Part shown: one piece after another, positions 1 to 5,225 of the stretch | Numbering within the stretch: position 1 is the stretch's first letter | Layout: each line of letters opens with the position of its first letter | Origin: a bacterium | GTDB lineage: Bacteria > DRYD01 > JALUEN01 | Reading direction: 5' to 3' | Length of the DNA stretch: 7,642 nucleotides | NCBI GenBank assembly: GCA_027052755.1 | Contig: JALUEN010000245.1 | Span: 1 to 7,642 of the forward strand | Notes under the pieces: model-generated | Seen by the model: only the letters and a program-made list of their open reading frames with translations | The model's database searches: none | What the model was told of the DNA's origin: nothing | Made by a program: the position numbers and the translations under genes

Positions 1-606
1 GTAGGGGATGGTGTTATCTTCTTAGGAGTTAGGGATTTTGCTCCAAGTGATAACTTTATTATAGCTAAGGTTGACTTAGACGGTAATGTGGTATGGGCTA
101 AGTCAATGGATAGGCGTGTCTACATAGACGGAGCAGAGGTTAAGGATGGGAAGCTTTACGTCCACACGATACTTGGTTCATCACCAAGGGCTAACTCTAG
201 GCAGCTGAAGTATGAGGCTTTAGAATCCTCTATCCTAGTCTTTGATACCTCTAATGGAAGCCCAGTTGCTCTCAAGAAACTTCCCTTCTCCTCTAACGTT
301 ACTTTAACCCATATTGGTGAAGGGCTGAGCATTGCAGGGGATTATTTACTTTTAGGATATGGGACTAATATATCGCTTTATAAGGGACTACTCGTTGTAT
401 ATCCCCTTTCTTTAGACGATAGCGGATTATGTGCTACAATGATTGACTATCCCACATCCCCTAGCCCCGTCAAGGACTTCTCCTTTGACACGATAATGGA
501 TATCACTGGTTCAATCATTACACCTAGTATCTCTATAGCGGATCAGACAATCAGCACTGATTCGGTTGAGGTTTCTCTGGATGACTGGTGTTCAATTGGG
601 GATTAG
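1..606 (+). CDS. C-terminal part of a probable secreted beta-propeller-like protein (5' truncated)
   Basis: The reading frame is open from base 1 to the TAG at 604-606, giving 201 visible residues, so the gene begins upstream of the window. An internal GTG at 88 is not a believable start because the frame and its repeat-like pattern continue in front of it. The visible start has a short beta-strand unit of the kind 'FIIAKVDLDGNVVWAK', followed by 'VKDGKLYV'. This pattern is typical of blades in PQQ/delta-60-like beta-propellers of secreted or surface proteins. The rest is rich in beta-formers, Gly, Ser and Asp, with later propeller-like strings ('GDYLLLGYG') and two Cys near the C-terminus. 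There is no C-terminal transmembrane anchor. The exact family and function are not recognisable. A hairpin terminator follows 26 bases after the stop, so this gene ends its transcript. Confidence 0.6.
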   Translation, partial: VGDGVIFLGVRDFAPSDNFIIAKVDLDGNVVWAKSMDRRVYIDGAEVKDGKLYVHTILGSSPRANSRQLKYEALESSILVFDTSNGSPVALKKLPFSSNVTLTHIGEGLSIAGDYLLLGYGTNISLYKGLLVVYPLSLDDSGLCATMIDYPTSPSPVKDFSFDTIMDITGSIITPSISIADQTISTDSVEVSLDDWCSIGD

Positions 607-631
607 CGCTAGTTAGTTAAGTTTGGCGCTT

Positions 632-658
632 AGGGGGAGCTTAAGCTCCCCCTTTTTT
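632..658 (+). terminator. Intrinsic-type terminator after the beta-propeller gene
   Basis: Positions 632-653 are a perfect 22-base palindrome with 11-base arms (AGGGGGAGCTT and its complement). It is followed at once by six T (653-658) and more pyrimidines. A GC-rich hairpin with a U-tract is the classic rho-independent layout. It lies 26 bases after the stop at 606 and 75 bases before the next gene. In an archaeon the T-run alone could act as terminator, but the strong hairpin favours a bacterial mechanism. Confidence 0.8.
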
Positions 659-676
659 CTTTCTCCTTGGGAAGGC

Positions 677-705
677 TTTAAGGGAATATATGGAATATCT
701 AATAT
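677..705 (+). promoter_or_regulatory. Candidate promoter of the pilin-like gene
   Basis: This is an AT-rich stretch between the terminator and the pilin-like gene. Read as a bacterial promoter, TTTAAG (677-682) and TAATAT (700-705) are 17 bases apart, each a partial match to consensus. Read as an archaeal promoter, CTTTAAGGG could be a TATA-type element with a start near 703-705. Both readings put the transcript start 20-30 bases before the ATG. Assignment is by eye only. Confidence 0.3.
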
Positions 706-732
706 GGAGAATGCGAAATTGAGGGGGTTGAG

Positions 733-1176
733 ATGGGCAGGGCAAAACGTGAATACTCTAAAAGCCCGGAGAGGGGAGTAGCTACCTTAATGACAGTTTT
801 AGGAATTAGCTTACTTGTCCTAATTGCTAGTTTATCAACACTTCTTCTATTAAACACCCAGCTCAGGTTTAGGGATTATCAGTACCTGTTTACTCAAGGT
901 ATCTATACCTCTGAGTCTGCCATAGTTGAGATAGAGAACTCTAAGATAGATTCAGCTTTCGTTGACCTGTACGCCCTGGATTTTTACTCAGGTAATTTAG
1001 TTAGAGACTCAGATCACTACGTGGGAAAGTTTAACTGGGATTCAGGCAATTCATCACTGGTCTCTATAACTTACAACCGGGATAAGCAGTTTGAACTGTA
1101 CCTGAGGTTCAGCTGGGACGGTACCGATTTCAGGGAGTGGAATCCACAGAAGCTTACGAGGGTGTACACCTGGTGA
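733..1176 (+). CDS. PilX-like prepilin/minor pilin-type small membrane-anchored protein
   Basis: A 147-residue protein. The first 14 residues are basic (MGRAKREYSKSPER), followed by Gly15 and a hydrophobic helix at about 16-40. This matches a class III (prepilin) signal, with likely prepilin-peptidase cleavage after Gly15 and an N-terminal helix that anchors and polymerises. The downstream segment at 41-68, with 'LRFRDYQYLF' and 'YTSESAIVEIE', resembles the PilX N-terminal pattern in which an Arg-rich turn precedes an 'AAEAALREAE'-like helix. The usual Glu at mature position 5 is absent (Met), as in many PilX-like and some minor pseudopilins. The remaining 80 residues look like a small beta-rich head with many aromatic and Asp residues. 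SD GAGGGGG at 721-727 supports ATG 733. No other pilus or type II secretion genes are visible, so its machine is unknown. It could also be an unrelated single-pass protein. Confidence 0.55.
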   Translation: MGRAKREYSKSPERGVATLMTVLGISLLVLIASLSTLLLLNTQLRFRDYQYLFTQGIYTSESAIVEIENSKIDSAFVDLYALDFYSGNLVRDSDHYVGKFNWDSGNSSLVSITYNRDKQFELYLRFSWDGTDFREWNPQKLTRVYTW

Positions 1177-1180
1177 ACTC

Positions 1181-1202
1181 TACTAGCTTAAAATACTAGC
1201 TT
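1181..1202 (+). promoter_or_regulatory. TATA-like element flanked by a 9-base direct repeat
   Basis: TACTAGCTT occurs at 1181-1189 and again at 1194-1202, 13 bases apart start to start, with TTAAAAT-type sequence between. It sits in the 43-base gap between the pilin-like gene and the methyltransferase. The AT-rich core could be a TATA box or -10 element, and the repeat could be an operator. The evidence is position and repetition only. Confidence 0.3.
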
Positions 1203-1207
1203 CAAAA

Positions 1208-1215
1208 GAGGTGAT
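1208..1215 (+). promoter_or_regulatory. SD GAGGTGAT fixing the methyltransferase start at GTG 1220
   Basis: The 8-base SD match ends 4 bases before GTG 1220. It overlaps the upstream in-frame GTG 1211, which therefore cannot be its start. ATG 1229 is a further option, with GAGGTG at 1217-1222. Confidence 0.6.
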
Positions 1216-1219
1216 AGAG

Positions 1220-2185
1220 GTGTCTGATATGGATTGGGATCTAGGGACCCTAAATGAGGATATGGAGACTGAGGAACTAGCTAGGTTTATACCAAGAGGT
1301 AGGAGGAAGCTCCCAAAAGGCTTTAAGGAGCGATATTACCTAACTTATCGTGAGGCTAGAGAGATAGTCAAGGCTTGGAGTCATAATAAAGAGGTAGCAG
1401 AGGTTAACTTGGATCTCGGTTATACGGATAGGAAGTTTAAGGTATATGTCCACAGGGAAACTGTTTATTTCCCTCAGGTAGGAGTTGAGGTCCCTTATAA
1501 GAAGATAGCGAAGATTGTGAGGAAAGAGGATGAGAGCGTTTACCTGATTACACCTGAGGGGCTTGAGAAAATAGTCTTTAGTGATGGGGATAGGGTTTAC
1601 AGGATGCTGGCTACTATCCCTCCTGGACTAGAGATAAACGGTATAAGGATGCACTCTAGGGAGATAGGGAAGGAGATAAAGCAGAAGTTGGATATCCTGA
1701 GAGTTAGGCGAGGGGAGAGGGTCCTAGATCTATGTACAGGTTTCGGTTATACAGCTATTGAAGCTGCAAAACGAGGGGGAAGGGTAACCACGGTGGAGAT
1801 AGATGAGAACGTTATTGAACTCGCTAAGCTTAACCCTTACTCCTTGCCTCTCTTCACTGATAAGAACATCCAGCTAGTTATAGGTGATGCTATAGAGTTC
1901 GTTAAATCTCAGCCTGAGGAGGTATGGGATGTTATCATACATGATCCGCCTAGACTTGGCAAATCCTCTGGGGATCTCTACTCCACGGATCTCTATAAAC
2001 ACCTCTATAGGATACTGAAGCCCTTCGGTAGGTTGTACCACTATACAGGTAGTCCTGGCTCTAAGTACAAGCGAAGGGACTTGCCTCATACGATCGCTAA
2101 GAGGTTGGCTGATGTGGGATTCAAGGTTAGAAGGGTTAGCGAGATTCACGGTATAATAGCGGTTAAGTCCTTGAGTGTTCTCTGA
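1220..2185 (+). CDS. Predicted archaeal-type SAM-dependent methyltransferase (COG2521-like)
   Basis: From GTG 1220 the product is 321 residues. An in-frame GTG at 1211 exists, but the SD overlaps it. Residues about 30-140 are a family-specific N-terminal region ('NLDLGYTDRKFKVYV', 'LEINGIRMH'). The C-terminal half is a class I Rossmann methyltransferase: motif I VLDLCTGFGYTA (about 168-179), an acidic residue ending the next strand (TVEID, about 191-195), GDA (about 222-224) and a catalytic-loop-like HDPPR (about 241-245). The tail 'LYHYTG...RDLP' is also family-typical. This order matches the 'predicted archaeal methyltransferase' group as I recall it. The DPP-type motif suggests amino-group methylation on nucleic acid, or an aminopropyl-transfer-like activity, but the substrate is unknown. 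The protein should be cytosolic, with no membrane segment. It lies 96 bases before asnS and may share its transcript. If the organism is bacterial, this is a candidate transferred gene. Confidence 0.75.
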   Translation: MSDMDWDLGTLNEDMETEELARFIPRGRRKLPKGFKERYYLTYREAREIVKAWSHNKEVAEVNLDLGYTDRKFKVYVHRETVYFPQVGVEVPYKKIAKIVRKEDESVYLITPEGLEKIVFSDGDRVYRMLATIPPGLEINGIRMHSREIGKEIKQKLDILRVRRGERVLDLCTGFGYTAIEAAKRGGRVTTVEIDENVIELAKLNPYSLPLFTDKNIQLVIGDAIEFVKSQPEEVWDVIIHDPPRLGKSSGDLYSTDLYKHLYRILKPFGRLYHYTGSPGSKYKRRDLPHTIAKRLADVGFKVRRVSEIHGIIAVKSLSVL

Positions 2186-2263
2186 TTTCCTCGTGTAACC
2201 GCTTCTGAAGGAAACCGCTTTTCCCCTGCGAATTGAAAGTGAGAGTTACACCTTAACTTTCAA
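2158..2263 (+). promoter_or_regulatory. Structured leader of asnS: nested inverted and direct repeats
   Basis: The 96-base gap before asnS, plus the end of the preceding gene, holds several pairing options. TTGAAAGT (2233-2240) pairs perfectly with ACTTTCAA (2256-2263). AGTTA (2244-2248) pairs with TAACT (2254-2258) and excludes part of the first stem. AACCGCTT is directly repeated at 2197-2204 and 2213-2220. AGCGGTTA (2158-2165) pairs with TAACCGCT (2196-2203). The last stem arm ends 4 bases before the asnS SD. This looks like a leader with alternative folds or an operator. It is not a T-box by eye: no conserved antiterminator box was seen. No clear promoter was recognised here. Confidence 0.35.
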
Positions 2264-2267
2264 CATC

Positions 2268-2273
2268 AGGAGG
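2268..2273 (+). promoter_or_regulatory. SD AGGAGG of asnS
   Basis: A perfect AGGAGG, 8 bases before ATG 2282, immediately downstream of the inverted repeat arm at 2256-2263. Confidence 0.75.
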
Positions 2274-2281
2274 CGAGTTAG

Positions 2282-3658
2282 ATGGGATTAGAAGGAGCTG
2301 AGCTGAACTTACGAGGCAAGTTCTGGGAATCTGAGGAACTGATAAAGAAGTGGGATAACGAGGTTCCCTGGGTCAGGATAGATGAACTTAACGATGACCT
2401 AGTTGGAAAGGAGATACAGATAAAGGGATGGCTCTTTAATAAGAGGAGCAGTGGGAAGATCAGGTTCCTAATAGTGAGGGATGGCTCAGGTTTTATCCAG
2501 GCAGTTATGAGAGAGGGATATACCTCTCCTGAGGCTTTTCAGAGATACAGCGAACTCTCTCTGGAGAGCGCGATAATAGTTAGGGGAGAGGTGAGGAAGG
2601 ATCAGAGAGCTCCTGGTGGATATGAGCTATCCGTTAAGGACCTCATCTTAGTCTTCAAAACGGAGAACTATCCAATAGGCAAGAAGGAGCATGGGATAGA
2701 CTTCCTCCTAGATCACAGACATTTGTGGCTAAGACATAGGAAGCCTTTCGCAGTGATGAGGATCAGACACACAGTGGTTAAGGCTATAAGAGAATTCTTT
2801 GACTCTAGAGGGTTCCTATTGTTTGATGCACCTATACTAACACCCTCTGCCTGTGAGGGAACGACAACGCTGTTTAAGATAGATTACTTTGGTGATGAGA
2901 TGTTTCTCTCTCAGAGCGGTCAGCTTTATGCGGAGGCTGGAGCTCTCGCTTATGGTAAGGTCTATGTCTTCGGGCCGACTTTCAGGGCTGAGCGATCAAA
3001 GACTAGGAGGCACCTCATGGAGTTCTGGATGGTTGAACCTGAGATAGCTTACGCTACACTAGAGGATATCGTGGAGCTATCTCAGGAACTAGTTGAATAT
3101 ATCGTTCAGAGCGTTCTGGATAAGAACTTAAGGGAGCTGGAGATTCTCCAGCGAGATGTGAAACCCCTAGAAAAGGTTAAGAGGCCTTTCCCTGTTATAA
3201 AGTATAAGGAGGCTCTGAGGATACTGGATAAATTAGGTGTGGAGTACGTACCAGGTGATGATTTTGGAACCCCTCAGGAAACTGCTATAAGCAACTACTT
3301 TGATAAACCTGTTATCATCACCCACTACCCGAAGAACGTGAAAGCCTTCTACATGAAACCAGATCCTGAGGAGCCTGAATACGTGCTCTGTATGGACATG
3401 CTAGCTCCTGAGGGTTATGGTGAGATAATCGGTGGTAGTCAGAGAGAGGAGGATTATGAAAAACTGCTTCAGAGGATGCTGGAGGAGAACATACCGATAG
3501 AACCATATCAGTGGTACCTAGATCTGAGGAAGTACGGTTCAGTACCTCACAGCGGTTTTGGTCTAGGACTTGAGAGGACGATAGCTTGGATAACCAAGTC
3601 AGATCATGTGAGAGTTACTATCCCGTTCCCTAGGATGCTTTACAGATATAAACCCTAA
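2282..3658 (+). CDS. asnS: Asparaginyl-tRNA synthetase (class II, Bacillus/Thermus-like type)
   Basis: This 458-residue enzyme charges tRNA-Asn with asparagine using ATP, in the cytosol. An OB-fold anticodon-binding domain at about 44-125 contains 'GWLFNKRSSGKIRFL' and 'RDGSGFIQAV'. The class II catalytic core follows: motif 1 ending in the DAPILTP region (about 182-188), then 'CEGTTTLF' and 'FLSQSGQLYAEA', motif 2 with FRAE at 234-237 and RRHLMEFWMVEPE after it, and motif 3 GFGLGLERT at 425-433. 'SACEGTTTLF' and the C-terminal 'PEGYGEIIGGSQRE' and 'IPFPRMLYRYKP' fit AsnRS rather than AspRS. The sequence agrees closely with the Bacillus-type enzyme as I remember it. An N-terminal extension of about 25 residues is longer than that type. 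Presence of asnS implies direct charging of tRNA-Asn rather than sole reliance on GatCAB transamidation. The next gene starts 24 bases later, so it is probably cotranscribed. Confidence 0.95.
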   Translation: MGLEGAELNLRGKFWESEELIKKWDNEVPWVRIDELNDDLVGKEIQIKGWLFNKRSSGKIRFLIVRDGSGFIQAVMREGYTSPEAFQRYSELSLESAIIVRGEVRKDQRAPGGYELSVKDLILVFKTENYPIGKKEHGIDFLLDHRHLWLRHRKPFAVMRIRHTVVKAIREFFDSRGFLLFDAPILTPSACEGTTTLFKIDYFGDEMFLSQSGQLYAEAGALAYGKVYVFGPTFRAERSKTRRHLMEFWMVEPEIAYATLEDIVELSQELVEYIVQSVLDKNLRELEILQRDVKPLEKVKRPFPVIKYKEALRILDKLGVEYVPGDDFGTPQETAISNYFDKPVIITHYPKNVKAFYMKPDPEEPEYVLCMDMLAPEGYGEIIGGSQREEDYEKLLQRMLEENIPIEPYQWYLDLRKYGSVPHSGFGLGLERTIAWITKSDHVRVTIPFPRMLYRYKP

Positions 3659-3670
3659 AGGATATTGAAA

Positions 3671-3679
3671 GGAGGAGGT
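3671..3679 (+). promoter_or_regulatory. SD GGAGGAGGT deciding the MTAP start
   Basis: A strong SD, with GGAGG at 3671-3675 lying 7 bases before GTG 3683. It falls downstream of the in-frame TTG 3665, so TTG 3665 is unlikely to be used. Confidence 0.7.
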
Positions 3680-3682
3680 ATC

Positions 3683-4522
3683 GTGATAGTTCCAACTCCT
3701 AAAGAGGTAAAGGCGAAGATAGGTGTGTTCGGCGGTACAGGTTTCTATCAGCTGAGTTCTAAGGCCTCACCAGTTAAAGTTATAGAGGAAGTGGAGATGG
3801 ACACACCTTATGGCCCTCCATCAGATAGGATAACCATAGCTGAGGTTCACGGTAAGAGAGTAGCCTTTCTCCCCAGACATGGGCGAGACCACAGGTATCC
3901 CCCACATAAGGTACCTTACAGGGCTAACATATGGGCTTTCAAAGCGTTAGGCGTTAGGAAAGTGTTAGCTCCATGTGCCTCAGGCTCACTCCAACCTTTC
4001 ATACACCCTGGCCATATCGTTATCCTAGACCAGCTGGTGGACTTCACTAAGAGCAGGACTTATACCTTCTATGATGGGCCTATCACCACGCATATTAGCT
4101 TCGCTGACCCCTACTGCCCTAAGCTTAGAAAACTACTGATAGAGACAGCTGAAGAGCTTAACCTGGACTTCCACCCTAAAGGGACAGTGGTAGTCATTGA
4201 GGGGCCTAGGTTCTCTACTAAAGCGGAGAGCAAGTTCTACACCATGGCAGGCTTTGATGTCATTAACATGACTCAATCACCAGAGGCTGTTCTGGCTAGG
4301 GAGATGGAGATGTGCTATGCTGGTATAGCTCTGATCACTGATTGGGATGTGGGACTTGAGGGGCACCCAGAGATCACACCCGTTACTCATGAGCTAGCGG
4401 TGAAGATCTTCAAGGAGAACCAGGATAAACTGAGGAAGCTGATATTTGAGACGATAAAGAAACTGGATCCGGATGAGGATTGTGAGTGCAATAACGCTCT
4501 AAGGGACGCTAGGCTAAAATAA
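3683..4522 (+). CDS. mtnP: S-methyl-5'-thioadenosine phosphorylase
   Basis: The enzyme phosphorolyses MTA to adenine and methylthioribose-1-phosphate, salvaging the by-product of polyamine synthesis and other SAM use. From GTG 3683 it has 279 residues, the usual length. Landmarks are the phosphate-loop GGTGFY (17-22), RHGRDH (65-70) with 'YRANIWAF' after it, EGPRFST (173-179), NMT (195-197) and TDWD (219-222). The two Asp in TDWD correspond to the adenine-recognising Asp pair of MTAP and argue against a guanine/hypoxanthine-type PNP. A CEC motif near the C-terminus (Cys267, Cys269) recalls the CXC disulfide of hyperthermophilic archaeal MTAP/PNP enzymes. Cys145 (DPYCPK) and Cys211 (EMCYAG) also sit where a structural disulfide is known in such enzymes. 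The protein lies between asnS and the unrecognised/radical SAM pair. MTAPs often also accept adenosine and sometimes 5'-deoxyadenosine, which would suit a radical SAM neighbour. Confidence 0.93.
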   Translation: MIVPTPKEVKAKIGVFGGTGFYQLSSKASPVKVIEEVEMDTPYGPPSDRITIAEVHGKRVAFLPRHGRDHRYPPHKVPYRANIWAFKALGVRKVLAPCASGSLQPFIHPGHIVILDQLVDFTKSRTYTFYDGPITTHISFADPYCPKLRKLLIETAEELNLDFHPKGTVVVIEGPRFSTKAESKFYTMAGFDVINMTQSPEAVLAREMEMCYAGIALITDWDVGLEGHPEITPVTHELAVKIFKENQDKLRKLIFETIKKLDPDEDCECNNALRDARLK

Positions 4523-4535
4523 TAATTTGGTGCAT

Positions 4536-5225
4536 ATGAGAGTTGTCCCTGATAACACCCTGAAATCTGTTAAGGAAATAGAGGAGTTCAGGATCTCACT
4601 AGCTCAGGTTCTAGCCTTCCCCCCAGGAGAGGTAGTCCTCAGACTCGGAAGAGAGGAACTAGCCCATATTATTATTGAGATCTTAGAGTTATTCACTTTA
4701 GGTCTAGATGAAGGTGAGGAACTAGAGGTACTTTTAGATGAGGAGTTTTTAAAGCTCTCTCCTTTGAAGGATCTTGAGCAGTTAACTAGTGAGATTATGG
4801 ACTATGGAGTTAAGCTAAGCTTTAAGGTCATTAAGCTACCACCGGTTGGATCCGCAAAGTTCTTTAATACCCTCCGAGAGGTGAAGAGCCTCAGGTTTGA
4901 GCTAGGGGTGAGAGAAGCTTTAATCTCCCCTTTCCTCTCTGATAGCAGGGGATGGTTAATAGCTAAAGCTTACAGGGGAGCATTTGACCTGATCTTAACC
5001 TACCTGGAGAGGGATTTTGGGGAGATCACCTTAGACCAATCCTTTAGGGGGAAACTGATAAGCAAGTTGAAACGTACAAAGCCTGATCTATTTGCAGTAC
5101 CTTGGGAGGATAGGTGGATATCTTGGAGCAGGTTCCCGATAGATGATCACTTATCTGAGTATTTATCCCTTCAGGCTAGGAGAAAAGGTGAGGGATATGA
5201 TCAGGTGGGAGTTCCTGAGACCTGA
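4536..5225 (+). CDS. Uncharacterised acidic, leucine-rich protein overlapping the radical SAM gene
   Basis: I do not recognise this 229-residue protein. In-frame TTG 4527 and GTG 4530 are alternative starts. ATG 4536 is chosen as the most conventional, although its SD (GGTG at 4529-4532) is close. The product has no signal peptide, transmembrane helix or Cys. Its first half is acidic and Leu-rich, probably helical ('HIIIEILELF', 'LDEGEELEVLLDEE'). The middle has 'KLPPVGSAKFF', and the C-terminal third is more basic and aromatic, with four Trp including 'PWEDRWISWSRF'. It starts 13 bases after mtnP, and its last 29 bases overlap the start of the PflX-like gene, so the two are probably translationally coupled. 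A role as partner, substrate carrier or regulator of that enzyme is inference from position only. Codon use looks like its neighbours, and the frame is intact. Confidence 0.7.
   Translation: MRVVPDNTLKSVKEIEEFRISLAQVLAFPPGEVVLRLGREELAHIIIEILELFTLGLDEGEELEVLLDEEFLKLSPLKDLEQLTSEIMDYGVKLSFKVIKLPPVGSAKFFNTLREVKSLRFELGVREALISPFLSDSRGWLIAKAYRGAFDLILTYLERDFGEITLDQSFRGKLISKLKRTKPDLFAVPWEDRWISWSRFPIDDHLSEYLSLQARRKGEGYDQVGVPET
5187..5194 (+). promoter_or_regulatory. SD GGTGAGGG deciding the radical SAM gene start
   Basis: GGTGA at 5187-5191 lies 5 bases before ATG 5197, inside the preceding coding sequence. The earlier in-frame ATG 5143 has no comparable SD and would add 18 residues that look like a shadow of the overlapping frame. 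Confidence 0.6.

Noticed and set aside
88..606. Complete gene starting at GTG 88
   Set aside because: The same frame is open back to base 1 and already reads as propeller-like sequence, and no SD precedes GTG 88, so the gene is truncated by the window edge.
1874..2149. 91-residue reading frame on the - strand
   Set aside because: It lies wholly inside the well-supported methyltransferase, opposite to its Rossmann motifs, and shows no recognisable motif.
1220..2185. Branched-chain polyamine synthase (BpsA) or spermidine synthase
   Set aside because: The protein matches the COG2521-like methyltransferase pattern (HDPPR, LEINGIRMH) better than the DUF43/BpsA layout or the spermidine synthase motifs.
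2186..2281. T-box riboswitch controlling asnS
   Set aside because: The gap is too short for a normal T-box, and no conserved antiterminator box or terminator hairpin with U-run was found.
3318..3506. 62-residue reading frame on the - strand
   Set aside because: It is antisense to the conserved core of AsnRS, with a low-complexity Ser/Pro-rich product.
3665..3682. MTAP start at TTG 3665
   Set aside because: The strong SD GGAGGAGGT falls downstream of it, and the extra residues (MKGGGI) are simply the translated SD.
5143..5196. N-terminal extension of the radical SAM protein from ATG 5143
   Set aside because: It has no SD, and all 18 extra residues come from the region overlapping the preceding gene. 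ATG 5197 has GGTGAGGG at proper spacing.
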